Shown here piece by piece: positions 1 to 10,392 of a stretch of DNA of 64,000 nt. Position 1 is the stretch's first letter, and every line of letters begins with the position of its first letter. The translations under genes were made by a program, and so were the position numbers. A model generated the notes under the pieces. That model ran no database searches and was not told the origin of the DNA. It saw nothing but the letters and a program-made list of their open reading frames with translations. The DNA is from JAQUCI01 sp034932685 (GTDB lineage Bacteria > Bacillota_I > Bacilli_A > Erysipelotrichales > Erysipelotrichaceae), in the NCBI GenBank assembly GCA_034932685.1, contig JAYFOM010000024.1, positions 1 to 64,000 of the forward strand, read 5' to 3'.

Positions 1-64
1 ACTGCTTCATCAAAGCGATAAGATGGCTATCAGTAATCTTTATAAATCTATCAATTCCTTATCT

Positions 65-88
65 AAACGACTATATGGTCGTTTTTTT
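65..88 (+). terminator. Rho-independent terminator of a gene left of the window
   Basis: A 7-bp stem (AAACGAC with GTCGTTT) closes a 6-nt loop and runs into a T tract. It reads as the end of a plus-strand transcript whose gene lies outside the window. The first 64 bases hold no reading frame I can assign. Confidence 0.7.
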
Positions 89-98
89 ATCAAATTAA

Positions 99-126
99 AA
101 GTACACCCTTTTTATAGAGTGTACTT
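99..126 (-). terminator. Hairpin downstream of proBA, probable terminator
   Basis: AAGTACAC pairs with GTGTACTT across a 12-nt loop. Read on the minus strand the stem is followed by TTAATTT, so it can end the proBA transcript. The hairpin at 139-162 lies closer to proA but has no T run in the minus direction. Confidence 0.5.
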
Positions 127-138
127 GTCATCAGTCTG

Positions 139-167
139 AAAGCTATCCGATTGGATAGCTTTATTTT
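139..167 (+). terminator. Hairpin overlapping the proA stop, plus-strand terminator-like
   Basis: A perfect 10-bp stem (AAAGCTATCC with GGATAGCTTT) with a GATT loop is followed by ATTTT on the plus strand. Its right arm includes the proA stop codon. With the terminator at 65-88 it forms a double barrier against plus-strand read-through into proA. Confidence 0.5.
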
Positions 168-1408
168 CTAATATCACCTTGTCCTGTTACTAAATACTTG
201 TAACTGGTTATCTCTTTTAACCCCATTGGACCTCTAGCATGGGTTTTTTGGGTACTGATGCCAAGTTCAGCGCCAAAGCCAAACATGAAGCCATCAGTAA
301 AACGGGTAGATGCATTAACATTGACCACAGCCGCATCAATATCTCTTTGAAACATTTTAGCATTTTCTTTATTTGCGGTGATGATACATTCGGTATGTTT
401 AGTACCGTATTTGTTGATATGCGCAATAGCTGCGTCAATATCATCAACCATTTTGATAGCCAAAACAAGTGCTAAGTATTCGGTTTGCCAATCTGTTTCG
501 CTGGCTAACTTTACTTGTTTGAAATTGGCGCATAGAAATTGATCACCATAGAGTTCAACTTTATGCTCAAGAAGGGTTGTGATCAGTAGTTGAATATTTG
601 CGTATGGCCAATTTTGGTTAATTAGTACCGTCTCAACCGCATTACAAACGCCAGGTCTTTGGGTTTTTGCGTTTAAAACAATATTGGCGCTTGTTTGATA
701 GTCAGCATTTTCATCAATGTAAATATGACAGTTACCAGTTCCAGTTTCAAGAATTGGTACGGTTGCGTTATTAACAACATCATTTATCAGACTAGCTCCA
801 CCACGCGGTACGATCAAATCAATATAATCGCGTAGCTTCAACATCTTGTTTACAGCATCACGACTTAAATCACTTAATAAGCAGATAATATCAGGATTAA
901 TACTATGATCTATCAATACTTTACGCATGATCTCTACTAGTATCAAGTTGGTATTAAAAGCACTTGAACTACCGCGAAGAATTATGGCATTACCTGCTTT
1001 AAAAGCTAATGTGGCTGCATCAACAGTAACATTAGGACGAGCTTCATAGATCATACCAATTACGCCTAATGCAACACGAATCTTCTTGATGTTTAAACCA
1101 TCAGGACTTATCCATTCATCGATGATCTCATTGATTGGATCAGCAAGATCACTTATCTGTTTAACACCAAGTGCCAAATCATTAACACGTTGATGTGTAA
1201 GGGTTAAACGATCAAGTAGCGCTTCATTCATGTTGTTTTGCTTAGCAAGAGCTAAATCTAGTTGGTTTTGAGTGATGATCTTACTAGAATTTGTGATCAA
1301 TGCATCTGCGATAGCGTTTAATACTTGATTCTTTGTATTTTCATCAAGATTAGCGCTGATTCGGCTGGCGATCTTGGCTGCTTGTGCGATTTCTATCAGT
1401 GTTGTCAT
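161..1408 (-). CDS. proA: Glutamate-5-semialdehyde dehydrogenase (gamma-glutamyl phosphate reductase)
   Basis: This cytoplasmic enzyme performs the second step of proline synthesis, NADPH-dependent reduction of gamma-glutamyl phosphate to glutamate semialdehyde. The 415-residue protein has the usual family length and an aldehyde-dehydrogenase fold. Visible landmarks are YEARPNVTVDAA near residue 122, RGGASLI near 202, and RPGVCNAVETV, which holds the catalytic cysteine at about residue 255. I chose the ATG at 1408 rather than 1423 because AGGAG sits 7 nt before it. The longer start would place the ribosome site inside the coding region. The start lies one base after the proB TGA stop, so the two genes are translationally coupled in the order proB-proA. 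No proC is nearby. Confidence 0.96.
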   Translation of the reverse strand: MTTLIEIAQAAKIASRISANLDENTKNQVLNAIADALITNSSKIITQNQLDLALAKQNNMNEALLDRLTLTHQRVNDLALGVKQISDLADPINEIIDEWISPDGLNIKKIRVALGVIGMIYEARPNVTVDAATLAFKAGNAIILRGSSSAFNTNLILVEIMRKVLIDHSINPDIICLLSDLSRDAVNKMLKLRDYIDLIVPRGGASLINDVVNNATVPILETGTGNCHIYIDENADYQTSANIVLNAKTQRPGVCNAVETVLINQNWPYANIQLLITTLLEHKVELYGDQFLCANFKQVKLASETDWQTEYLALVLAIKMVDDIDAAIAHINKYGTKHTECIITANKENAKMFQRDIDAAVVNVNASTRFTDGFMFGFGAELGISTQKTHARGPMGLKEITSYKYLVTGQGDIRK

Positions 1409-1409
1409 A

Positions 1410-2531
1410 TCATATCTCCTCATCTAGGTTATTGACCCAATCATTTTGATGAATTACAACTGCTTTATACGCTTTGCCATATTGTTTGACAATACTAGCA
1501 GTAGAATGTCCAATAATAAAAGCTAATTGTTTAGCGTCATAATTAACTATACCTTTACCTAATAAAATATCATGATCAACCTGGTAAACCTCAACGATAT
1601 CTTTGATGTTGAAATCACCACTAATTGCCTTAATTCCGATTGGTAATAAGCTTTTATTATTATCGCATAGGGCAAATTTAGCACCTTCGTCAATATATAG
1701 TTTGCCTTTAGCTAAACCATGATAAGCTACCCATTGTTTTCTGGTTTTCATGTCGTCTTTTGCACTAAATGCGGTACCGATGGCGGTATTATTTACGGCT
1801 TTGATCAAAATATCTTCTTGATTGGTGTTACAAATGAAAGTGAATACTCCAGCATTAGTAGCGAGTTTTGCGGCGATGATCTTGGTTGCCATCCCACCTG
1901 TCGCATTAGCGTTTTTAGAGCCTTTAGCGAGGGCTTCGATCTCGGGAGTGATCTTATCTACTTTCGGTATTAATTGTGCACTAGGATCAATACGTGGGTC
2001 CTTTGTGTATAAACCATTGATATCGGTAGCTAATATGAGCATATCAGCGTGCACCATAGCCGCAACTTGAGCAGATAAGCGATCATTATCACCAAACTTA
2101 AGTTCATCAATTGATACAGTATCATTCTCATTAATGATCGGTACTACTTTTCTATTCAATAATACTTCAAAAACGCGCCATGCATTTTTGTATCTTCTTT
2201 TATCCTTAAAATCATCTTTAGTTATTAAAAGTTGTGCGGTTTTAATATTATGTAGACTAAAAGCACGATTATACTCTTCCATTAATAAGGCCTGACCAAC
2301 AGCAGCAGCTGCTTGTTTACCAGCTATATTACTAGGTCGCTTATTAAATCCTAAATGTCGATAACCGGCTGCCACAGCTGCTGATGTTACTAAGATCACT
2401 AAGTGTGAATCAGCGATCAGTTTAGCAATTTGGTTAACGATGTTTTGTAGTTTAGTGATATCAAGTGTACCTGATTCATTGGTTAAAGAGCTAGTACCAA
2501 CTTTTATGACGATCAATTTACCATAGTTCAT
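1410..2531 (-). CDS. proB: Glutamate 5-kinase
   Basis: ProB phosphorylates glutamate with ATP, the committed and usually proline-inhibited step of proline synthesis. The 373-residue protein has the full two-domain architecture. An amino-acid-kinase domain spans about residues 1-260, with IVIKVGTSSLT at the N-terminus, NENDTVS, FGDNDRLSAQVA and TGGMATKI. A C-terminal PUA domain follows from about residue 275. AGGAG precedes the ATG. The gene ends in TGA, which shows that TGA is a stop codon in this organism. It is first in the proBA unit and divergent from the thioredoxin-reductase-like gene. A TATAAT at 2567-2562 on the minus strand could be its -10 element, but I see no convincing -35. Confidence 0.96.
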   Translation of the reverse strand: MNYGKLIVIKVGTSSLTNESGTLDITKLQNIVNQIAKLIADSHLVILVTSAAVAAGYRHLGFNKRPSNIAGKQAAAAVGQALLMEEYNRAFSLHNIKTAQLLITKDDFKDKRRYKNAWRVFEVLLNRKVVPIINENDTVSIDELKFGDNDRLSAQVAAMVHADMLILATDINGLYTKDPRIDPSAQLIPKVDKITPEIEALAKGSKNANATGGMATKIIAAKLATNAGVFTFICNTNQEDILIKAVNNTAIGTAFSAKDDMKTRKQWVAYHGLAKGKLYIDEGAKFALCDNNKSLLPIGIKAISGDFNIKDIVEVYQVDHDILLGKGIVNYDAKQLAFIIGHSTASIVKQYGKAYKAVVIHQNDWVNNLDEEI

Positions 2532-2597
2532 GCATATTCTCCTATAATAACTAATAACTGGATTATACTATATGATAAATGATTATAAAAGAAAGCA

Positions 2598-2626
2598 TTG
2601 TATGTGATTAAATCACGGAAGATAAA
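2598..2626 (+). promoter_or_regulatory. Possible promoter of the thioredoxin reductase gene containing a palindromic operator
   Basis: TTGTAT (2598-2603) and GATAAA (2621-2626) are 17 bp apart and could form a weak promoter. The spacer contains the palindrome GTGATTAAATCAC (2604-2616). The same GTGAT-N3-ATCAC pattern recurs between trxA and the first GNAT gene at 4640-4652. Placement between -35 and -10 would suit a repressor, or a weak promoter needing activation. Start-site data are missing, so the promoter assignment is tentative. The palindrome itself is read directly. Confidence 0.4.
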
Positions 2627-2662
2627 CTTGATTTAAAGTATCATATGAAAAGAGGTGAAAAA

Positions 2663-3532
2663 ATGATAGATGTGTTAGTGATAGGAAAAGGACCAGCTGG
2701 AGTATCTGCTGGTATTTATGCGAAAAGGGCTGGTTTAAATACCATGATAGTTGCCAAGGATAATGGAGCACTTAAAACTGCTCATATGGTTGAAAACTAT
2801 TATGGGTTTATTGAACCAATTAGTGGTAATGATTTGATCGATAATGGTATAAGGCAAGCTCAAAGATTAGGAATCAAGACAGTTGATACGGAAGTATTAA
2901 CAATTGATTACAATGAAAACTATATTGTTCATACTGCCGATGAGATATATGAAGCAAAAAGTATTATTCTCGCTACTGGCTCACCAAGACAAATGCCAAT
3001 GATCAAGGGTTTAAAAGAATTTGAAGGAAAAGGAGTATCATATTGTGCTGTTTGCGATGCTTTCTTCTATCGCAATAAAGACGTTGCTGTTTTAGGATGT
3101 TGTGATTATGCGATGCATGAAGCTAGTGAACTGATCGATATTGCTAAATCGGTAACTATAATCACTAATGGTGTAAAACCACAAGGCCAAATACCAGAGG
3201 GTGCGATCATTGTCGAAAATACAATTGATGCAGTAATAGGTGATGAGCTAGTACAAAAAGTAATCTATAAAGATGGAACTAGTTTAGCAATTGATGGACT
3301 ATTTATAGCATATGGTGTAGCTGGTAGTACTGATTTCGCTAAAAAGATGGGTGTTCTAGTTGATAATAATAAGATTATTGTTGATGAAAACATGGCAACT
3401 AATCTACCGGGCTTATACGCGGCTGGTGATTGCATTGGTGGTATTTATCAGATTGCTAAGGCGGTTAATGATGGGGTTATCGCTGGAATGAGTGCAAGTA
3501 AATATGTTAAGAAACTAAATCAAATTAAATAG
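2663..3532 (+). CDS. Thioredoxin reductase-like flavoprotein lacking NADPH-binding motifs
   Basis: This FAD protein of the thioredoxin-reductase family (289 residues) should reduce thioredoxin. The N-terminal FAD-binding motif is VIGKGPAGVSAGIYA. The redox-active CAVC is at residues 128-131. The C-terminal flavin motif LPGLYAAGDCIGG is intact. The NADPH half is abnormal. The GGGxSA loop is replaced by GCCDYA at 145-150, and the arginine-rich loop that holds the 2'-phosphate (HRRxxxR) is absent, with VTIITNGVKPQG in its place. This resembles the pyridine-nucleotide-independent, ferredoxin-dependent flavin thioredoxin reductases known from clostridia. That subfamily assignment is inference. The start at 2663 has AGAGGTG five nucleotides before it. 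The upstream ATG at 2645 would contain that site. Confidence 0.85.
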   Translation: MIDVLVIGKGPAGVSAGIYAKRAGLNTMIVAKDNGALKTAHMVENYYGFIEPISGNDLIDNGIRQAQRLGIKTVDTEVLTIDYNENYIVHTADEIYEAKSIILATGSPRQMPMIKGLKEFEGKGVSYCAVCDAFFYRNKDVAVLGCCDYAMHEASELIDIAKSVTIITNGVKPQGQIPEGAIIVENTIDAVIGDELVQKVIYKDGTSLAIDGLFIAYGVAGSTDFAKKMGVLVDNNKIIVDENMATNLPGLYAAGDCIGGIYQIAKAVNDGVIAGMSASKYVKKLNQIK

Positions 3533-3556
3533 TACCTTGAGGGTACTGTTTTTTTT
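3531..3556 (+). terminator. Terminator after the thioredoxin reductase-like gene
   Basis: AGTACC pairs with GGTACT around a short TTGAG loop and is followed by GT8. The stem begins in the stop codon. Confidence 0.75.
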
Positions 3557-3565
3557 AGGTAGAAT
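3537..3565 (+). promoter_or_regulatory. Possible promoter of the Crp/Fnr-type regulator
   Basis: TTGAGG (3537-3542) and TAGAAT (3560-3565) are 17 bp apart. The -35 would lie in the loop of the preceding terminator. The expected transcript start leaves just enough room for the AGAGGT ribosome site. This is weak on sequence alone. Confidence 0.35.
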
Positions 3566-3585
3566 AACATTATAGAGGTATCATA

Positions 3586-4263
3586 ATGACAGAAAAAGAT
3601 TTAGAATATTACCTTAAAGAGAATATTACCGTTTGGAACAAATTAACGCCATCACAAAAAGACGACTTAAGTCAAAGTTCTATCATTAACTGTTATCAGA
3701 AAAATGATAATCTTCATGGTAAGGATAGTGGCTGTATCGGTACGATGTTTGTCCTTAGTGGTCGCTTAAGAGTATATGTCTTATCTGAAGAGGGCAAGGA
3801 AGTAACATTATATCGTTTATACGAAAATGATTCTTGTGTCTTATCAGCTTCTTGTGTCTTAGCTAACATCAGTTTTGATGTTTTCATTGACGCTGAAGAG
3901 AACACCGAAGTATTGATGATAAACTCAGCGGTAGTATCGCAAATCATGCGTGATAATATTTATTTTGAATGTTATATCTATAAAGCGATAACTGAGCGCT
4001 TTAGTGATGTTATGTGGGCTTTAGAGCAGATTCTTTTTAAGAGCATTGATGAACGAGTAGCTTATAGTTTATGGGATGCTATGATCAATAGTAAAGAAGA
4101 TGTATTAACGATCACACACGAAGCCATCGCCAAAGATATTGGTAGTGCACGCGAGGTTGTTAGTCGCATGTTAAAATATTTTGAAAGTGAAGGGATAGTG
4201 CAGCTTTTTAGAGGTGGAATCCGCATTATAGATAAGAATAAACTGAAGAAAGTGATAAAATAA
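3586..4263 (+). CDS. Crp/Fnr-family transcriptional regulator with candidate redox cysteines
   Basis: The protein has 225 residues, the normal family length. An N-terminal cyclic-nucleotide-binding-like beta barrel (about 20-125) includes FVLSGRLRVY and a YRLYENDSCVLSASC segment. A C-terminal winged helix follows (about 155-220). Its recognition helix reads GSAREVVSRMLKYF. That helix keeps the Arg-Glu...Arg arrangement of Crp, which reads GTGA, rather than the Val-Glu...Ser-Arg of Fnr. Cysteines are at 36, 50, 84, 90 and 129. The DSCxxxxxC pair could sense thiol state or bind a metal cluster. It lies between the reductase and the divergent thioredoxin, whose upstream regions share a GTGAT-N3-ATCAC palindrome. 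I infer that it controls this redox island. The ligand is unknown. Confidence 0.85.
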   Translation: MTEKDLEYYLKENITVWNKLTPSQKDDLSQSSIINCYQKNDNLHGKDSGCIGTMFVLSGRLRVYVLSEEGKEVTLYRLYENDSCVLSASCVLANISFDVFIDAEENTEVLMINSAVVSQIMRDNIYFECYIYKAITERFSDVMWALEQILFKSIDERVAYSLWDAMINSKEDVLTITHEAIAKDIGSAREVVSRMLKYFESEGIVQLFRGGIRIIDKNKLKKVIK

Positions 4264-4286
4264 AAAGAACCTTTCGGTTCATTTTA
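4264..4286. terminator. Bidirectional terminator between the Crp-type gene and trxA
   Basis: GAACC pairs with GGTTC around a 4-nt loop (GAAA when read on the minus strand). AT-rich flanks give T runs on both strands, TTCTTTTTAT on the minus side and CATTTTAT on the plus side. It serves the two convergent genes. Confidence 0.7.
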
Positions 4287-4586
4287 TAGCATTGCTAATA
4301 TCGCTTCTTTTGATTTAAAGCCAAGCGTAGTTGATGCGACTTTACCATCTTTGATAACCATGATGGTAGGAATTGACATGATGCCAAACTGTCTAGCTAA
4401 TTCAACTTGTTCATCAACATCGATCTTTACGACTTTGACATCGCTTCTTTCACTGGAAATCTGTTCAATTACTGGTGATAACATCTTACATGGTCCACAC
4501 CATGTTGCATAGAAATCAACCAATACCGGTTTGTCAGCGTTTATTACTTCTTGTTTAAAGTTTTCTTTTGTTACTTTTAGTGTCAT
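4284..4586 (-). CDS. trxA: Thioredoxin
   Basis: This cytoplasmic dithiol protein reduces disulfides in partner enzymes. The 100-residue protein is a single compact thioredoxin domain with the classic active site WCGPC (Cys30 and Cys33) and the cis-proline segment MSIPTIMV near residue 75. AAAGGAG lies upstream of the ATG. It converges on the Crp-type regulator and is the natural substrate of the reductase-like protein encoded 0.8 kb away. The intergenic region upstream of trxA carries the second GTGAT-N3-ATCAC palindrome, about 55 bp before the start codon. Confidence 0.96.
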   Translation of the reverse strand: MTLKVTKENFKQEVINADKPVLVDFYATWCGPCKMLSPVIEQISSERSDVKVVKIDVDEQVELARQFGIMSIPTIMVIKDGKVASTTLGFKSKEAILAML

Positions 4587-4639
4587 TTTATATCACTCCT
4601 TTGATGATCTTATGATACAGTTAATAAATAGTTAGTTCA

Positions 4640-4652
4640 GTGATATTATCAC
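4640..4652. promoter_or_regulatory. Palindrome GTGAT-N3-ATCAC, candidate Crp-type operator
   Basis: GTGATATTATCAC is a perfect 5-bp inverted repeat with a 3-nt spacer, identical in its arms to the one at 2604-2616. It lies between divergent trxA and the GNAT gene. Read on the plus strand it overlaps a TGATATTAT extended -10-like sequence for the GNAT gene. Confidence 0.45.
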
Positions 4653-4667
4653 ATAAAGAGGATTTGT

Positions 4668-5165
4668 ATGATCAAGATAAACAATATTAGTTTAAATAAG
4701 CTGACACAAGATGATATTAAGCCATTATATCAGTATGTTAATACGGATTTTGTTCAGAAATACAACATGTTATCGATAACAACTTATGAAGAGTTTGCTC
4801 AAAGCATGTTAAATAGAAAAGGTACTGATTATGTGATCAAGTTAAAAAACACTAATGAAGTGATCGGCAATATTAGCGTTGATGAAGATCATATTAGATA
4901 CAATGTTAATGCGATCACAATATCATATTGGCTAGCTGAAAAGTTCGCTAACAAAGGTTATATGAGTGAAGCACTAGAAATTATCATTCAGCAACTTTTC
5001 AATGAAGGTTATGATATGATCACAGCTAGAGTTTTTAGTGAAAATATCGGTTCAATTAAATTACTTGAAAAACTTGGATTTGAAAAAGAAGGTTACTTAA
5101 AGAAAGCAGTAAGAAATAATCATGGTAAGGTATTTGATGATGTTTTGTTTGTTAAGTTTAAATGA
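4668..5165 (+). CDS. GNAT-family N-acetyltransferase (RimJ/RimL type)
   Basis: The 165-residue protein belongs to the acetyl-CoA-dependent GNAT superfamily, in the subgroup that acetylates protein N-termini or small amines. The acetyl-CoA-binding region is ANKGYMSEALEIIIQ (about 103-117), followed by ENIGSIKLLEKLGFEKEG (about 125-142), the usual Asn-x-x-S-x-x-x-x-E-K-x-GF pattern. AGAGG is 6 nt before the ATG. It is divergent from trxA and stands alone before the Val T-box unit. The substrate cannot be told from sequence. Confidence 0.85.
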   Translation: MIKINNISLNKLTQDDIKPLYQYVNTDFVQKYNMLSITTYEEFAQSMLNRKGTDYVIKLKNTNEVIGNISVDEDHIRYNVNAITISYWLAEKFANKGYMSEALEIIIQQLFNEGYDMITARVFSENIGSIKLLEKLGFEKEGYLKKAVRNNHGKVFDDVLFVKFK

Positions 5166-5178
5166 CAATCAGATACGC

Positions 5179-5207
5179 TTTACATTCTTTAACGTTTTCA
5201 TTATAAT
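5179..5207 (+). promoter_or_regulatory. SigA-type promoter of the valS T-box unit
   Basis: TTTACA (5179-5184) and TATAAT (5202-5207) have an ideal 17-bp spacer. A transcript would begin near 5214, just before the T-box leader. Confidence 0.75.
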
Positions 5208-5213
5208 TAAGTA

Positions 5214-5420
5214 AATTCTATGATAAGAAGAGTAGTCAGTATTAATTCGTTTAGCGAGTCTATGGTGGTGTAAATAGATCGAATGGTACTGACGAAGGTC
5301 ATCTTGGAGAAGCTTTACTGAAGTAAGTAAGTAAAGCCGGTAACTACCGTTACAGTATGAGGCTATATCAGCGAATTTAGGTGGTACCACGTTAAGCGTC
5401 CTAGGGGATGCTTTTTTTGT
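5214..5420 (+). promoter_or_regulatory. T-box leader, valine specifier GTC
   Basis: The leader senses uncharged tRNA and controls transcription termination. Stem I has an AGTA element, then GTCAGTA pairing with TACTGAC (about 5248-5292), the GGTGGTGTAAA apical segment, and GAAG-GTC-A, which places the specifier GTC at 5298-5300. The conserved T-box AGGTGGTACCACG is at 5379-5391. The terminator is GCGTCC with GGATGC followed by seven Ts (about 5396-5418). A valine codon matches valS, the second gene downstream. Confidence 0.93.
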
Positions 5421-5433
5421 TAAAGGAGATAAC

Positions 5434-5992
5434 ATGTTAAACTTAATACTTCCAACTATTAAAACGAAGCGATTGATCATTAGACCAATCAAATTAGAAG
5501 ACGCTAATGATCTTTATGTGATCGCTAGTGATAAAAGGGTCAATGATTACTTGAGTTATCCTTTACACAAATCGCTTGATGAAACCAAGCAAGTAATTGA
5601 TAAATATTTTCTTAATCGTCCAGCTAATGGGATACCACAGACATACGTCTTGGTGTATAAGGAAAACAACAAGATGATCGGTACTTGTGATTTTGTAAGT
5701 ATCAGGTATCATGATGTTGGTGAGATAGGATATAGTTTAAACTATGACTATTGGAGTCAAGGATTGATGAGTGAAGCACTTAAGGAAGTTATCAATGTAG
5801 GTTTTACGCATGTGGGATTAAGAAAGATTGAGATTAAACACAGTGTCAATAACAAAGCTTCACAACGTGTTATTGAAAAAACAGGATTCATTTATGAAGG
5901 AACACTTAGAAAGCTTATTTATGATAAGCTAGTCAATGACTACGCAGATTGTAAAACATACGGCATCTTAAAAGCAGAATGGAGGCATATAC

Positions 5993-6012
<20 letters not shown>
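5434..6012 (+). CDS. GNAT-family N-acetyltransferase (RimJ/RimL type) under Val T-box control
   Basis: The 192-residue protein has a standard GNAT architecture. The N-terminal TKRLIIRPIKLEDANDLY segment is typical of RimJ/RimL relatives. The acetyl-CoA region is YWSQGLMSEALKEVI (about 108-122), then NNKASQRVIEKTGFIYEG. AAGGAG precedes the start. It is the first gene after the Val T-box and overlaps the start of valS by 20 nt, so its expression is tied to valine tRNA charging. Its target is unknown. Ribosomal-protein or N-terminal acetylation is possible. Confidence 0.88.
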
Positions 6013-8597
<2,585 letters not shown>

Positions 8598-8605
<8 letters not shown>

Positions 8606-9659
8606 AATTAATAAACTACAAACAACGATGAGTTTAAGTGACATTGATCAAATGATTATTACCGATTATTTCAACATGCTTTACTTCGTAAATATCAAAT
8701 TACATGTTGGTGAAAGATTATTTGTTTTATTGATAGATAAAATTGGTAAGCCAAAACTCTTTATAAATGAATTATTTCCATTAGCTGATAACGATGCTTA
8801 TGAAATGATTCGCTTTAGTGATAATGATGATGCAATTGCTTTATTAGCAAGTCATTTACATGGCAAGAAGATAGGAATTGATAAAAGTTGGGCTGCTGGC
8901 TTTTTAATTAGGTTAATGCATTTTCGTAATAGTGACTATGTAGATGGTTCGGTCTTGATCGATAAGCTACGTAGCATTAAAGATATTGATGAACAAAACG
9001 CCATGATAATGGCATCAAGAGAAAATGATAAGATCATGAGTTTGATCACTAAACACTTTAAGACTGGTATTAGTGAAAAAGAGATAGCAGTACTGTTGAA
9101 AAAATATTTCATGCAAAATAATCATCAAGAAACATCATTTAATGCGATTGTTGCATTTGGTGAGAATGCGGCTGATCCGCACGCTGTTGCCTCTGATCGA
9201 AAACTTAAACCTCAAGATGTTATCTTGATTGATATGGGTGGTGTCTATCAAAACTATTGTAGTGATATGACTAGAACGTTCTTTTGGCAAGATGATAGTA
9301 AGCTAAAGGATATATATGATATAGTCAAAGCGGCTAACTTAGCTGCTATAAGCAAGATTAAGGTAGGTGTTGCTTTTAGTGAGATTGATAATGCAGCGCG
9401 TGAAGTGATCACAAAAGCAGGCTATGGTCCATTTTTTACTCATCGATGTGGTCATGGTATAGGTTTACAAGTTCACGAACCATATGATGTTGCCGCTAGT
9501 AATCATAGCTTGATTGAAGCTGGTATGTGTTTTTCAATTGAACCTGGTATTTATTTACCACAAATTGGTGGTGTCAGAATTGAAGATTTAGTTTTGGTAA
9601 AAGAAGATAAAGTTCAAGTATTAAATAGTTTCAGCAAAGATAGAATGATATTAAGATAA
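8598..9659 (+). CDS. Xaa-Pro aminopeptidase, peptidase family M24
   Basis: This cytoplasmic di-metal aminopeptidase removes N-terminal residues preceding proline. The 353-residue protein has a creatinase-type N-terminal domain and a pita-bread catalytic domain from about residue 125. The metal-ligand segments are VILIDMGG, SDMTRTF, HRCGHGIGL, SIEPGIYLP and GGVRIEDLVLV, which supply the two Asp, one His and two Glu ligands. It overlaps the end of valS by 8 nt and so probably shares the Val T-box transcript. The best match is the PepQ/PepP-like short form. Confidence 0.92.
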
Positions 9660-9686
9660 CTTTTTATTATCAATATAGGAGTATAC

Positions 9687-10319
9687 ATGTTAAAAAAAGC
9701 AGTGGTGTTATTGTTTAGTGTGATTTTAGTCGCATTTAGCGTTTCGGTAGTGTTAAGGTGTGCGATTGGGGTTGGTGCATGGGATGCATTTAGTCAAACA
9801 GCTTCAGGGCTTTTAAATATAAAAGTTGGTACTTTTTCGATGGCGATGAATTTTTTCTGTGTCGCTATGCAAATGCTAATACTTAAAGAAATCAAAATTG
9901 CACTTGTTTTACAGGTTTTATTAGCGATTGTTTTAGGCGTGTTGGTCAATTTCTTTTACTATGAACTTTTAGGTAATTGGCATATAAACTCTTATGTTAT
10001 TACTTTGATGCTTTTCTTGCTTGGTAATATCAGTTGTGCTTTTGCGGTTGGTACAGTTACTGCGCAGAATGTCATCAGTTTTCCTTTGGAAGGCTTATGT
10101 ATGGCGATATCTAAGAAAACTAGTAAATCTTTTGGTTTGATTAGACAAATGGCTGATATTGTGACTATGGCTTTGGTAATCGTTTTAGTTTTAGCTTTTG
10201 ATGGTTTGATGAGTATTCGTGAGGGAACAGTGATAGGCATGATCATCTTTGGTCCGTTACTTGAACTATATATGAAGCGTGTTGTACCAATCATGTATAA
10301 ATTTAAAATTTTTGATTGA
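9687..10319 (+). CDS. YczE/YitT-like integral membrane protein
   Basis: The 210-residue protein has about five or six hydrophobic membrane segments. The cytoplasmic or extracellular GVGAWDAF stretch near residue 28 resembles the GxGPWD signature of the YczE/YyaS/YitT family. No enzymatic motif is visible. TAGGAG precedes the ATG. It follows the aminopeptidase by 27 nt and may be the last gene of the valS transcript. Function is unknown in general, although some relatives are linked to surfactin production or small-molecule transport. Confidence 0.75.
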   Translation: MLKKAVVLLFSVILVAFSVSVVLRCAIGVGAWDAFSQTASGLLNIKVGTFSMAMNFFCVAMQMLILKEIKIALVLQVLLAIVLGVLVNFFYYELLGNWHINSYVITLMLFLLGNISCAFAVGTVTAQNVISFPLEGLCMAISKKTSKSFGLIRQMADIVTMALVIVLVLAFDGLMSIREGTVIGMIIFGPLLELYMKRVVPIMYKFKIFD

Positions 10320-10392
10320 TTTAGCAAGTAAATGCTGGTAGTAATATTGACGATTATTTAGTATAATGATAAAACGAGATATGGAGGAAAAT

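Noticed and set aside
1..64. Short open frames at the left edge
   Set aside because: Two frames are open across the terminator and one stops at 21. None shows a recognisable protein, so no gene is called.
1410..1412. Mycoplasma genetic code (TGA = Trp)
   Set aside because: proB, mraZ, murD and tmcAL end at TGA exactly where their families end and where downstream starts overlap, so TGA is a stop.
5285..5290. GTA at 5286-5288 as the Val specifier
   Set aside because: It would be paired in the GTCAGTA/TACTGAC helix. The unpaired GAAG-GTC-A placement fits the T-box loop better, and both codons mean valine.
5169..5492. Minus-strand open frame of 107 codons across the Val T-box
   Set aside because: It is antisense to a well-supported RNA leader, has no ribosome site and no recognisable product.
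10347..10367. TTGACG plus TATAAT as a ppdK promoter
   Set aside because: The spacer is only 9 bp, far below the 16-18 bp needed. Only the -10 is retained, as a note in the ppdK entry.
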